DNA of 64,000 nt, from assembly GCA_963758205.1 (NCBI GenBank), contig CAVWUM010000002.1, forward strand, positions 310,001 through 374,000, in the 5' to 3' direction. Shown in pieces: positions 9,060 through 17,873 of the stretch (positions are counted from its first letter, which is position 1; each line of letters starts with the position of its first letter). Made by a program: the position numbers and the translations under genes. The notes under the pieces were generated by a model that made no database searches, was not told where the DNA came from, and saw nothing but the letters and a program-made list of their open reading frames with translations. Origin of the DNA: Owenweeksia sp963758205 (GTDB lineage: Bacteria; Bacteroidota; Bacteroidia; Flavobacteriales; Schleiferiaceae).

Positions 9060-9728
9060 ATGAAGTTTCTTTTTCCCCTATTCAGTCTAACATATTTATG
9101 GGCATTTCCCCTTAAAGCTCAATATTATGATACGCTGTATGTTCTTCCTGGTTCACCTACTGTTCACGACACCATAACTTTAAATAGAGATTTCACTATT
9201 TATTCCATTGGTACAAAAGTGCATGATACCCTGTTCAGGATTTCTGATACAATTTACCTTATCAGCTGCTTTAGACAAGGTTGGCAGCCCTCTTCAAAAA
9301 CTTTTCGGGACACTTTCGCGATTGGCAAGCTGCCAGCCAGAAAGTATGTTGTAAAGGCTACGACCTACTATTCTTTTTCCATAACTGGTTGTGTACCTAT
9401 TGATACTGTCAAAAAATTACTAGCATTTAGTGTAATTGATGATATTGGATTACCTGAAATTAATAATAGTAAAAAGATTAATGTAGAACTATATCCCAAC
9501 CCCACCTCTAACCTGCAGAAAGTCAGCCTTCACACTCAAATACCAGTGCCTTTGCAAATAAACTTACATGATATTTCAGGCCAAAAGGTAATTGAGGTTT
9601 TCGATGGCTTATCCGTTCAGGGTAGGCAGGAGTTTGAAGTGGATTTAAGCCAACTGCCACGTGGCGTGTATTTCTATCATATTAAAGCGGGTGAAGAATG
9701 GCAGTATTTAAAAACGGTTAAACAATAA
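9060..9728 (+). CDS. T9SS-sorted secreted protein, tandem copy 2
   Basis: A 222-residue paralogue of the preceding gene with the same layout: signal peptide, a beta-rich domain sharing landmarks (SCFRQGWQPSSKTFRDTF, then VIDDIGLPE) and a T9SS type A sorting domain (LYPNPTS, LPRGVYFYHIKAG). The N-terminal halves have diverged strongly, while the sorting-domain DNA is almost the same in both genes, including an identical run over about 9540-9570. The function of the pair is unknown; products are expected at the cell surface. A terminator follows directly. Confidence 0.8.
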   Translation: MKFLFPLFSLTYLWAFPLKAQYYDTLYVLPGSPTVHDTITLNRDFTIYSIGTKVHDTLFRISDTIYLISCFRQGWQPSSKTFRDTFAIGKLPARKYVVKATTYYSFSITGCVPIDTVKKLLAFSVIDDIGLPEINNSKKINVELYPNPTSNLQKVSLHTQIPVPLQINLHDISGQKVIEVFDGLSVQGRQEFEVDLSQLPRGVYFYHIKAGEEWQYLKTVKQ

Positions 9729-9750
9729 TCTGTAATAAACAATTACTATT

Positions 9751-9777
9751 AACCCTGGCGCCTTGCCGGGGTTTTTT
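9751..9777 (+). terminator. intrinsic terminator
   Basis: Nine-pair stem AACCCTGGC (9751-9759) with GCCGGGGTT (9765-9773; one G-T pair), 5-nt loop, T-run 9772-9777. It ends the tandem T9SS pair. An apparent TTG start at 9763 for the next gene lies within this hairpin and is unlikely. Confidence 0.85.
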
Positions 9778-9804
9778 GTTTCAAATTTGCCTAAAAGCCA
9801 ACCC

Positions 9805-12171
9805 GTGAAATATACTTACCTGACACTGTTATTTTTATTCGGCTCTGCGCTATCTGCCCAGCAGGGCATAATTAAAGGCCGTGTATTTAATGCCATAAAT
9901 AATGAGCCGCTGCCTTTTGCCAATGTGGTGGTAAAAGACACTGATATTGGCACTACCACTGATGTTGATGGCAACTACGAACTTAAGGTGGAACCCGGCC
10001 TGTACAACGTAGAAGCCTCATTTGTGGGGTATAATTCCAAAACAGAGTTTGAAGTGCAGGTAACCCGCTCCAAACCACGTTTTCTTGACTTTCCTTTAAA
10101 AGAAAGTACCGAAACACTGCAGGCGGTCGAAGTTTCCGCACAGGATAAATTTGAGCGGAAAGAAGAAAGTCCGGTTTCGCTGAACCGATTGGGAATTACC
10201 GAAATACAGCGCACCCCGGGAGGAAATCAGGATATTTCTAAAGTAATACAGGCATTGCCTGGCGTGGCTTCCACCCCCAATTTCAGAAACGACATAATAA
10301 TACGTGGTGGCGGCCCCAATGAGAACAAGTTTTTTTTGGATGGCATTGAAATTCCGGCCATAAACCACTTTGCCACACAGGGCAGTAGTGGTGGCCCGGT
10401 GGGGCTTATCAACGTAAATTTTATAAGAGAAGTGGATTTGTACACCAGCTCCTTTCCGGTAGAGAAAGCCTCGGCCCTAAGCTCAGTGTTAGACCTTAAA
10501 CTAAAGGATGGGCGCACCGATAAATGGGGCGGTATTTTCCAGTTAGGTTCATCAGAAGCAGGAATTACCGTAGAAGGTCCGCTAAGCGAAAAAACCACCA
10601 TGATTGCCTCGGCCCGCCAAAGCTACCTGCAGTTTTTGTTTGATGCCATTGGCCTCTCCTTTTTGCCCACCTACAATGATTTTCAATTGAAGGTGAAGCA
10701 CAAATTCAATAATAAAAACCAGCTTACCGTGCTGGGCCTTGGTGCTATTGATCAGTTTAAACTAAACCTTGATGCCAACGAAACCGAGGCGCAGCGCTAC
10801 CAATTACAGGTATTGCCTGTAAACGAGCAATGGAATTATTCGGTAGGTGCCAAGTACACCCATTTTGGGCAAAACAGCTATACCAACTTTATAGTAAGCC
10901 GCTTTATGCTCAATAATACCGCAGAAAAGTTTGTGGACAATATTGAAACCAACACTCAATTGCTGGACTATCAATCTCAGGAAATTGAGAATAAGCTACG
11001 CGTTGAAAACTTCTACCGTAAGGGAAACTGGAGGCTTACCACCGGCTTTGGATTTGAGCAGGCCAAGTACAACACCAGCACTACTGATATACGAGTACCC
11101 GAGGGCCTGCCGCCACTTATTTACAGTACTGATGTGGCATTGTATAAGTACAGCGGTTTTGCATCAGCCAGTCGCTCTTTATTAGAAGATAAACTAAATA
11201 TTACCGCTGGTCTGCGGATGGATGGCAACAGTTTCAATGATGAAATGGCCAACCCCCTTAACCAGCTCTCGCCCAAACTGGCCCTCTCCTACTACCTTAC
11301 CGGCAACCTTAGCCTAAACGCCAGTTATGGCATTTATTACCAGCTGCCACCCTACACCACCCTTGGTTTTAGAGATACTGCCGATGTGGCGGTAAATAAG
11401 GATGCGCGCTACATACGCGCCAGCCATTACGTGGCCGGCCTGGCCTATTACTTCAAGTTTAATGCAAAGCTCAGTATTGAGGGTTTTTACAAGCAATATG
11501 CCCGTTACCCTTTCCTTACGGGAGACAGTATTACGCTGGCCAACCTTGGCGGTGATTTTGGCATAGTGGGCAATGGTCCGGCTACTTCTACGGCTCAGGG
11601 GCGAGCGTATGGTATGGAGGTGCTTTATCAGCAAAAGCTGTTTAAAGGCTTTTTCGGCACCCTGGCTTACACCCTGGTAAAAAGTGAGTTTGAAGACCGC
11701 AATGGAGAGTTCATTCCATCATCATGGGATAACCAGCATATAATAACCGCTACTGTGGGAAAGCGTTTTGGCAAGAACTGGGAGCTGGGTGTGCAATACC
11801 AGTTTTTGGGCGGTGCCCCTTTTACCCCTACCGATATACAAAGCACCCAGGTGGTGGTGTATGACCGAAACCAAAGGGCCCTACCCGATTATAGCCGATT
11901 GAACACACGGAGGTTTGACAACTTCAACCGGCTTAATGTAAGGCTTGATAAAAAATGGTTTTTCAAAAAGTGGAGCCTTAATATTTACCTGGATGTGCAA
12001 AATGCCCTGGGGCAATCCGTGCCGGGTGAACCCTTTTATGCTATTGCAAGAGATGCGCAGGGACAACCCATCACCTATACACAGGATGGCCGCCAGTATT
12101 ATCAGATAAACCAGCTGGAAAATGACCAGGGAATAGTATTACCGAGTATCGGTATTATTATCGAAATTTGA
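9805..12171 (+). CDS. TonB-dependent outer membrane receptor with CarboxypepD-regulatory-like domain
   Basis: About 788 residues from GTG 9805, chosen because it starts the signal peptide (VKYTYLTLLFLFGSALSAQQ) just after the terminator; TTG 9787 is an alternative. Residues about 20-105 form a carboxypeptidase-regulatory-like domain (IKGRVFNAINNEPLPFANV, GTTTDVDGNYEL). The TonB plug follows (QALPGVASTPNFRNDIIIRG, FFLDGIEIPAINHF), then a long beta-barrel with a C-terminal outer-membrane strand ending in IIIEI. Such receptors import siderophores, glycans or peptides using the proton-motive force. No SusD-like lipoprotein or degradation enzymes are adjacent, so the substrate cannot be proposed. 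Confidence 0.92.
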   Translation: MKYTYLTLLFLFGSALSAQQGIIKGRVFNAINNEPLPFANVVVKDTDIGTTTDVDGNYELKVEPGLYNVEASFVGYNSKTEFEVQVTRSKPRFLDFPLKESTETLQAVEVSAQDKFERKEESPVSLNRLGITEIQRTPGGNQDISKVIQALPGVASTPNFRNDIIIRGGGPNENKFFLDGIEIPAINHFATQGSSGGPVGLINVNFIREVDLYTSSFPVEKASALSSVLDLKLKDGRTDKWGGIFQLGSSEAGITVEGPLSEKTTMIASARQSYLQFLFDAIGLSFLPTYNDFQLKVKHKFNNKNQLTVLGLGAIDQFKLNLDANETEAQRYQLQVLPVNEQWNYSVGAKYTHFGQNSYTNFIVSRFMLNNTAEKFVDNIETNTQLLDYQSQEIENKLRVENFYRKGNWRLTTGFGFEQAKYNTSTTDIRVPEGLPPLIYSTDVALYKYSGFASASRSLLEDKLNITAGLRMDGNSFNDEMANPLNQLSPKLALSYYLTGNLSLNASYGIYYQLPPYTTLGFRDTADVAVNKDARYIRASHYVAGLAYYFKFNAKLSIEGFYKQYARYPFLTGDSITLANLGGDFGIVGNGPATSTAQGRAYGMEVLYQQKLFKGFFGTLAYTLVKSEFEDRNGEFIPSSWDNQHIITATVGKRFGKNWELGVQYQFLGGAPFTPTDIQSTQVVVYDRNQRALPDYSRLNTRRFDNFNRLNVRLDKKWFFKKWSLNIYLDVQNALGQSVPGEPFYAIARDAQGQPITYTQDGRQYYQINQLENDQGIVLPSIGIIIEI

Positions 12172-12245
12172 GATCAATGTGGTAACATCAGTCAGGGTGT
12201 CAGCAAATTATTTTAGGCCTGATTAGTGTTTTCGAAAAATTAAAA

Positions 12246-13652
12246 ATGGCCTGTATGAAAGAGCTATCCCCCCGCCTCCTTAAAGAACTTTTTGAACCCA
12301 TTAGTCATATAAATGATGCCGGCCTGCAATTTTTAATTGATAAGGGCAAGCACTACGCCCTTAAGGAGGACGACTACCTTTTTAAGAGTGGCGAACCCTC
12401 TGATCACATGCATCTGATTTTGGAGGGAAAAATCAGGGTTTCACTTACACAGGGAAATCAAACGCGGCAGTTTGTTGAATTGGAAAAAGGTGATATAACG
12501 GGCCTTTTGCCTTACTCAAGAATGAAAGAAGCCCGGGCCAACGGACAGGTAGAAAAGGATAGCGAAATCCTCTCCCTTCACCGTAAGGATATGACCGAGA
12601 TGATTCATAACCACTATGAGCTTACCGAGGCGCTGGTGCATTTTATGAGCTCGCGCATCCGTGAGTTTACTACCCTGCAGCAGCAAAACGAAAAAATGAT
12701 GGCTTTGGGAAAACTCTCTGCCGGACTGGCCCATGAACTTAACAACCCGGCCTCCGCCATAGTAAGGAGTAGTAAGGAGTTGCTCAATCATTTAAAGCAT
12801 CAGCCGGAGCACTTTAAAAAAGTTATGTCTATCAGGGTTACCCCTGATGAAGTGGACGAGGTGGCCAAAATATTGAACGATAGAATCAATGGTGAAATGC
12901 CTAAGCTTACTATGCTGCAAAAGCAAAGCCTGGAGGATGACCTGGCCGACTGCCTTGAAAACCTGAATGCCGAAAATCCTTTTGAGATTGCCGAAAACCT
13001 GGTGGAATTCAATTTTAGTTGTGATGAGATTGACCGCATTTACGAGATTACAGGAGAAGATCATTTTCCACCTGTAATTGGCTGGATTAATGAAAACCTG
13101 ACCACCGAAAAAATGGTGCGGGATATTGAAAGCGCTTCTACCCGCATTGCTGACCTGGTGGGCAGTGTAAAAAATTTCACCCACATGGATCGCTCACCAG
13201 ATAAAACGGAAGCCGATATCCATGAAGGCATTAATAATACGCTGATAATGCTTAATCACAAACTGAAAAAGGGCGCCATTAAGGTTACCCGGATTTTTGA
13301 TGAGGATATTCCAAAACCAAAAGTTATGGTAAGTGAGCTAAACCAGGTTTGGACCAATATTATTGACAATGCTATTGATGCCATGGAAAATACCGAGGGA
13401 GCCGAGCTACAGGTTGAAACTCAAAAAGACAAGGAGTTTATACGAACTCTTATAAGAGATAACGGCCCCGGCATACCGGAAGATATTAAAAATAAAATCT
13501 GGGATCCGTTTTATACCACCAAGGATATTGGTAAGGGTACGGGACTTGGACTGGATGTAGTTAAAAATATCATTGCCAGACATAATGGCTCTATTAAGGT
13601 AAAATCTGAACCGGGAAAGACTGAGTTTGAAGTGTGTCTACCGATAAATTAA
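12246..13652 (+). CDS. cNMP-binding-domain sensor histidine kinase
   Basis: A 468-residue soluble kinase. Residues about 15-140 are a cyclic-nucleotide-binding/Crp-like domain (YLFKSGEPSDHMHLILEGKIRV). The H-box with phospho-acceptor His163 is in KLSAGLAHELNNPAS, followed by a long helical insert. The ATPase domain has an N-box (NQVWTNIIDNAIDAM), G1 (RDNGPGIPE) and G2 (GKGTGLGLDVVKNII), all intact. It should phosphorylate the response regulator 61 bp downstream. No membrane segment is seen, so the signal is cytoplasmic: a cyclic nucleotide or a redox/metabolite ligand of the Crp-like fold. ATG 12246 or 12255 may be the start. Confidence 0.9.
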   Translation: MACMKELSPRLLKELFEPISHINDAGLQFLIDKGKHYALKEDDYLFKSGEPSDHMHLILEGKIRVSLTQGNQTRQFVELEKGDITGLLPYSRMKEARANGQVEKDSEILSLHRKDMTEMIHNHYELTEALVHFMSSRIREFTTLQQQNEKMMALGKLSAGLAHELNNPASAIVRSSKELLNHLKHQPEHFKKVMSIRVTPDEVDEVAKILNDRINGEMPKLTMLQKQSLEDDLADCLENLNAENPFEIAENLVEFNFSCDEIDRIYEITGEDHFPPVIGWINENLTTEKMVRDIESASTRIADLVGSVKNFTHMDRSPDKTEADIHEGINNTLIMLNHKLKKGAIKVTRIFDEDIPKPKVMVSELNQVWTNIIDNAIDAMENTEGAELQVETQKDKEFIRTLIRDNGPGIPEDIKNKIWDPFYTTKDIGKGTGLGLDVVKNIIARHNGSIKVKSEPGKTEFEVCLPIN

Positions 13653-13675
13653 TTCTCATTCACCAGTATATTTTT

Positions 13676-13707
13676 CCCATTCACTTTCACCCTCACCTTC
13701 ACATCCC
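13676..13707. repeat. hexamer repeat, GTGAAN type
   Basis: Read on the minus strand this is a run of related hexamers (GTGAAG, GTGAGG, GTGAAA, GTGAAT) flanked by GGG. It fills the gap just before the ATG of the next gene. The same units recur at 15381-15478 and inside egtB at 16090-16143. Confidence 0.65.
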
Positions 13708-13713
13708 TAAAAC

Positions 13714-15375
13714 ATGAAAAAACCAATTATACTAGCTGTAGATGACGACCCACAGGTTATACGTGCCGTTAGCCGGGATCTTAAAAAAAGGTACCGCGAA
13801 GACTACCGCGTAATTTCTACAGACTCGGCCAAAGAGGCCTTGGAAAGCCTTAAGGAGATGAAAAACCAGGGTGCGGAAGTTGCCTTGTTTGTTTCAGATC
13901 AACGCATGCCTGAAATGCTGGGAGTAGAGTTTTTAGAGAAAGCCAAAAAACTATACCCAAAGGCAAAAAGGGTTCTGCTAACGGCTTATTCTGATACTGA
14001 TGCCGCTATAAAAGCCATCAACGAAGTTCAGCTGGATTACTACCTGATGAAGCCCTGGGATCCACCGGAAGAAAAAATGTACCCCATGCTGGATGATTTG
14101 CTGGACGACTGGATAAGCGGTTATGCGCCAGACTTTGACGGTATTCGCGTGGTAGGATATCAATTCTCACCCAATAGCCATCAGATAAAGGATTACCTCT
14201 CCGGTAACCTCTTCCCCTACCGTTGGCTGGATGCAGAAAACAACGAGAATGCGAAGGAATTAATTGAGGCCAACAACATCGAAAGCAAGGATTTGCCGGT
14301 AGTATTTTTTGAGGATGGCTCCTTCATTTCTAACCCAAAAATTAATGTCATTGCCGAAAAGCTGGGCTTAAGCCCTAAGGCCTCTGCCGACCTGTATGAT
14401 GTTGTGATAATTGGGGCCGGTCCTTCTGGCCTGGCAGCTGCGGTATATGGAGCCAGCGAGGGATTAAAAACTTTGTTAATTGAACGCAGGGCACCGGGCG
14501 GGCAAGCGGGCACTTCATCACGCATTGAAAACTACCTTGGTTTCCCGAAAGGGCTCAGTGGAAGTGATCTGGCACGGAGGGCCATTACCCAGGCTACAAG
14601 ATTGGGTGCCGAATTTTTAACGCCCAGCGAAGTGGTTGAGATTAAGTTTAAGGATCAATATAAAATACTGAGCATGGCAGATGGCTCAGAGCTAATGGCT
14701 AAAAGTGTTGTTATTACTACCGGAGTAGATTACAGGCAGCTGGAAACCAAAGGTATAGCTGACTATACCGGAGCAGGTATTTACTATGGTGCGGCCATGA
14801 CGGAGGCCAATGCCTGTAAAGATCAGGATGTGTATGTAGTGGGTGGTGGAAATTCTGCCGGACAGGGAGCCATGTATTTGTCTCAGTTTGCACGGAAAGT
14901 TTATATAATGGTGCGCAAACCTGATTTGAGCAGTACAATGTCGGCCTACCTGATTGACCAAATAAATAACACTGATAACATTGAAGTACTTGGACACACT
15001 GAAATTGAGGAGGCGAAAGGTGAGGCTAAACTTGAAAAATTGATTTTGAGCAATATTGAAACCGGTGAAACCAGGGAGGTTAATGCCGGGGCATTATTTA
15101 TTTTTATTGGCGCCAGACCATATACTGACTGGATGAGCAATCAGTTTAGAATGGATAATAAAGGGTTTTTGAAAACCGGAAGGGATTTAATCCCTGAAAA
15201 GGACTTTAAGAAACTCTGGAAACTGGAACGTGAGCCCTTTTTACTGGAAACCAGCACCCCGGGTATTTTTGCAGCCGGTGATGTTCGATCAGGCGCTATG
15301 AACCGAGTAGCCTCAGCCGTTGGAGAAGGCGCTATGGCCATAAGTTTTGTACATAAATATTTAGCTGAGATATGA
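13714..15375 (+). CDS. response regulator fused to Grx-like and TrxR-like flavoprotein domains
   Basis: A 553-residue three-part protein. Residues 1-135 are a receiver domain with acidic pocket VDDDP, phospho-acceptor Asp62 (VSDQRMP) and Lys113. Residues about 144-220 resemble a glutaredoxin fold (VVGYQFSPNSHQIKDYL, later DLPVVFF), but Ser-Pro-Asn-Ser at 152-155 stands where CxxC would be. From about 228 it is a thioredoxin-reductase-like flavoprotein with FAD motif IIGAGPSGLAAA, NAD(P) motif VVGGGNSAGQ and second FAD motif GIFAAGDV; the TrxR redox CxxC is missing (GAAMTEANAC). It is paired with the upstream kinase, as in other bacteria. Likely an NAD(P)H/redox-linked output protein rather than a disulfide reductase; that is inference. 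Confidence 0.88.
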   Translation: MKKPIILAVDDDPQVIRAVSRDLKKRYREDYRVISTDSAKEALESLKEMKNQGAEVALFVSDQRMPEMLGVEFLEKAKKLYPKAKRVLLTAYSDTDAAIKAINEVQLDYYLMKPWDPPEEKMYPMLDDLLDDWISGYAPDFDGIRVVGYQFSPNSHQIKDYLSGNLFPYRWLDAENNENAKELIEANNIESKDLPVVFFEDGSFISNPKINVIAEKLGLSPKASADLYDVVIIGAGPSGLAAAVYGASEGLKTLLIERRAPGGQAGTSSRIENYLGFPKGLSGSDLARRAITQATRLGAEFLTPSEVVEIKFKDQYKILSMADGSELMAKSVVITTGVDYRQLETKGIADYTGAGIYYGAAMTEANACKDQDVYVVGGGNSAGQGAMYLSQFARKVYIMVRKPDLSSTMSAYLIDQINNTDNIEVLGHTEIEEAKGEAKLEKLILSNIETGETREVNAGALFIFIGARPYTDWMSNQFRMDNKGFLKTGRDLIPEKDFKKLWKLEREPFLLETSTPGIFAAGDVRSGAMNRVASAVGEGAMAISFVHKYLAEI

Positions 15376-15380
15376 AAAAA

Positions 15381-15478
15381 GTGGATGGGAAGGTGAGAGT
15401 GAAGGTGGGTATATCGATTAATTTTCGTCCCATTCCCCTTCACCTTCCCGTTCACGTTCACGCTCCCATTCACCTTCC
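15381..15478. repeat. inverted hexamer repeat, GTGAAN type
   Basis: Left arm 15381-15410 is built of purine hexamers (GTGGAT, GGGAAG, GTGAGA, GTGAAG, GTGGGT). The right arm 15429-15478 is the pyrimidine complement (CCCATT, CCCCTT, CACCTT, CCCGTT, CACGTT, CACGCT, CCCATT, CACCTT). The arms could pair imperfectly in several registers around an AT-rich centre. It lies after the response regulator and before egtB. It is not a normal terminator. Confidence 0.7.
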
Positions 15479-15570
15479 TATTAAACAATAGATCTTAAGT
15501 AGTATATAAAAGTTCTTAAATTTTTAGGAAAACTAAACCAACACACCTGCTTTGGGTTTAAGATTTTATT

Positions 15571-16782
15571 ATGATGGAAACTACCGATAGCATTATCACA
15601 AAACCGAAAAATACACTGGCCGACAGGTACAATGAAGTGCGAGCCTACACTGAAAAATTGATGTCTCCGCTCTCAGCCGAGGATCATCTGGCACAACCAA
15701 TGACGGATGCCAGCCCTCCTAAATGGCACCTGGGGCACACCACCTGGTTTTTCGAAACCATGATTCTTAAATCCTTTTTGGAGGGTTACAAAGAGTTTGA
15801 TAGCCGTTTTCCCTACTACTTTAACTCGTATTATGAGAGCCTTGGTGAGCGCCTGCAGCGCGATAGCCGTGGTACGTTGACCCGCCCGCCACTTAAGCAG
15901 GTGTATGAGTACCGGGCATATGTTGATAAAAATATGAGTGAATTCCTGAATAGTAATCCACCGCAGGAAGCCATGGAGTTACTGCAACTTGGCCTCAATC
16001 ATGAGCAGCAACACCAGGAACTATTTCTTACCGACTTTAAATACATACTGGCTGTACAGCCTTTTGATCCGGTTTATTCTGAGGAATTTAGTGAAGGGAA
16101 ACGTGAATGGGAAGGGGAAGGTGAAAGTGCAATTGAAGGGGATTCATGGATTTCAATAAATGAAGGCCTTTATGAAATAGGGTTTGAAGGCGAGGGCTTT
16201 TCTTTTGATAATGAGCATGGCAGGCACAAAGTCTATCTCACTCCATTTGAAATAAGTAAAAAACTGGTTACCAATGGTGATTGGCTTCAGTTTATGGAAG
16301 ATGGCGGTTATACAAATTTTGAGTACTGGCATAGCGAAGGCTGGGCCTGGGTAAATCAAAATAAAATTGACTCGCCTGAATACTGGCGCAAAAAAGATGG
16401 TGAATGGTATCGCTTTACTTTATCAGGATTACAAAAGGTTAACCCTGATGAACCTGTGGCCCATATAAACTACTATGAAGCCTTTGCTTTTGCAGAATGG
16501 AAAGGTTTGCGTTTACCAACCGAAGCAGAATGGGAAGTAGCCAGCAACCAGTTTAACTGGGGCCAGCGCTGGGAGTGGACAAACTCTGCGTACCTACCCT
16601 ACCCCGGCTTTAAAAAGGCCGAAGGTGCTGTTGGCGAATACAATGGAAAATTTATGGTGAGCCAAATGGTGCTCAGAGGAGCTTCTGTAGCAACTTCGCC
16701 CGGTCATAGTCGCAATACGTATAGAAACTTTTTTCACCCGCCACTGCGATGGCAATTCACGGGCCTTAGGTTAGCCAAATAA
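15571..16782 (+). CDS. egtB: EgtB-type sulfoxide synthase (ergothioneine pathway)
   Basis: A 403-residue protein with an N-terminal DinB-like domain and a C-terminal formylglycine-generating-enzyme-like domain, the EgtB architecture. EgtB is a non-haem iron enzyme that uses O2 to join the trimethylhistidine (hercynine) imidazole to a cysteine or gamma-glutamylcysteine sulfur. The iron-binding HxxxHxE is at 144-150 (HEQQHQE), with further His at 53/56 (HLGHTTWF). The C-lectin-like half carries FDNEHGRHKVYL, LRLPTEAEWE and GASVATSPGHSRNTYRNF. Residues 174-191 of the interdomain linker are an in-frame X-Glu dipeptide run encoded by the GTGAAN repeat. egtD follows 81 bp downstream. ATG 15574 is an equally possible start. 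Confidence 0.9.
   Translation: MMETTDSIITKPKNTLADRYNEVRAYTEKLMSPLSAEDHLAQPMTDASPPKWHLGHTTWFFETMILKSFLEGYKEFDSRFPYYFNSYYESLGERLQRDSRGTLTRPPLKQVYEYRAYVDKNMSEFLNSNPPQEAMELLQLGLNHEQQHQELFLTDFKYILAVQPFDPVYSEEFSEGKREWEGEGESAIEGDSWISINEGLYEIGFEGEGFSFDNEHGRHKVYLTPFEISKKLVTNGDWLQFMEDGGYTNFEYWHSEGWAWVNQNKIDSPEYWRKKDGEWYRFTLSGLQKVNPDEPVAHINYYEAFAFAEWKGLRLPTEAEWEVASNQFNWGQRWEWTNSAYLPYPGFKKAEGAVGEYNGKFMVSQMVLRGASVATSPGHSRNTYRNFFHPPLRWQFTGLRLAK
16090..16143 (+). repeat. GTGAAN hexamer repeat inside the egtB coding sequence
   Basis: Nine hexamers in phase with the codons (GTGAAG, GGAAAC, GTGAAT, GGGAAG, GGGAAG, GTGAAA and variants) encode alternating X-Glu dipeptides between the DinB and FGE-like domains of EgtB. 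They match the intergenic copies at 13676-13707 and 15381-15478. Confidence 0.65.
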
Positions 16783-16863
16783 ATTTTTTGAACCTTTTTA
16801 AATTTTAGCGCTTACTTCTGCTGAAAATTATCATAAGGAAAGTCAACAAAACATTACAATAGA

Positions 16864-17829
16864 ATGGAAACCACACTTAGCCCGGCCACAATGCAATTTG
16901 CTAAAGATGTTGACGAGGGCCTTTCGGCCAAAGATAAATTTCTATCATCCCGCTACTTTTACGATGCAAAAGGGGACAGGATTTTTCAGCAGATAATGAA
17001 AATGCCTGAATACTACCTTACCCAATGTGAGTATGAAGTGTTTAACACTAAAAAAGAGGATATTTTAAATGCTGTAAACACGGGCGAAAAATTTAACCTG
17101 GTAGAACTTGGAGCCGGAGATGGTTATAAAACCAAATTACTGCTTGAGCATTTTTTAAATCAGAATGCTGATTTTGAATATTTCCCGGTGGATATTTCAG
17201 GAAACGTGCTTAAAGAGCTATCAGCAGATTTAGAAGAGCGATTTCCAAACCTGGATGTTACGCCATTAAATAATGAGTATTTCAGTGCGCTTGATCGCCT
17301 TAATGAAATGGAGGCCGGCCCTAAGGTGATACTTTTTTTAGGCAGTAATATGGGCAATTTTACGCCTGAGCGGGCACAAAGTTTCTTCTCAAAATTACAG
17401 TTGGCGATGAACCCCGGTGATAAATTGCTCATAGGAGTTGATTTGAAAAAAGATCCGCGTACCATTTTAAAAGCATATAATGACGAAGCCGGCATTACAC
17501 GCTCATTCAACCTCAATTTGTTGGAGCGCATGAACCGCGAACTGGGTGCAGATTTTAATATTGACAATTGGGATCACTACCCCACTTATGATCCCTTTAC
17601 GGGAGAATGCCGAAGCTATTTAATGAGCACCGTAAACCAGGATGTATATATTGAGGCAAACGATAAAACCTACAGCTTTAAGCACTCGGAGCCTGTACAC
17701 ATGGAGATTTCACGTAAGTACAGCCTGGAGGATTTAGAAGATCTGGCTGAAAATACAGGCTTTAAAGTGCAGCAGCACTTTTTAGATAATAAGGAATATT
17801 TTGTGGATACGCTTTGGGAGAAGGTTTAG
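16864..17829 (+). CDS. egtD: L-histidine N-alpha-methyltransferase
   Basis: EgtD trimethylates histidine to hercynine with three SAM molecules, the first step of ergothioneine synthesis. The 321-residue length is standard. Family blocks are SSRYFYDAKGDRIFQQIMKMPEYYLT (about 28-53, written here only as a landmark of the YFYD...G..LF...PEYY type), the SAM-binding LVELGAGDGYKT, LFLGSNMGNF and the C-terminal EISRKYSLEDLEDLA. With egtB immediately upstream it makes a two-gene hercynine-to-sulfoxide route; no C-S lyase (egtE) is adjacent, so that step must be encoded elsewhere or be replaced by another pyridoxal enzyme. Confidence 0.93.
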   Translation: METTLSPATMQFAKDVDEGLSAKDKFLSSRYFYDAKGDRIFQQIMKMPEYYLTQCEYEVFNTKKEDILNAVNTGEKFNLVELGAGDGYKTKLLLEHFLNQNADFEYFPVDISGNVLKELSADLEERFPNLDVTPLNNEYFSALDRLNEMEAGPKVILFLGSNMGNFTPERAQSFFSKLQLAMNPGDKLLIGVDLKKDPRTILKAYNDEAGITRSFNLNLLERMNRELGADFNIDNWDHYPTYDPFTGECRSYLMSTVNQDVYIEANDKTYSFKHSEPVHMEISRKYSLEDLEDLAENTGFKVQQHFLDNKEYFVDTLWEKV

Positions 17830-17873
17830 TTACATAACTACATTTGCCTGAATCCCTGCAAATAGCTTAAAAA

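Noticed and set aside
9763..9804. TTG start at 9763 for the TonB-dependent receptor
   Set aside because: It lies inside the hairpin terminator of the previous unit and adds residues before a good signal peptide that begins at GTG 9805.
15381..15478. Inverted hexamer repeat as the terminator of the response regulator gene
   Set aside because: The arms pair only imperfectly in many registers and no T-run follows; it matches copies located elsewhere, including in a coding region.
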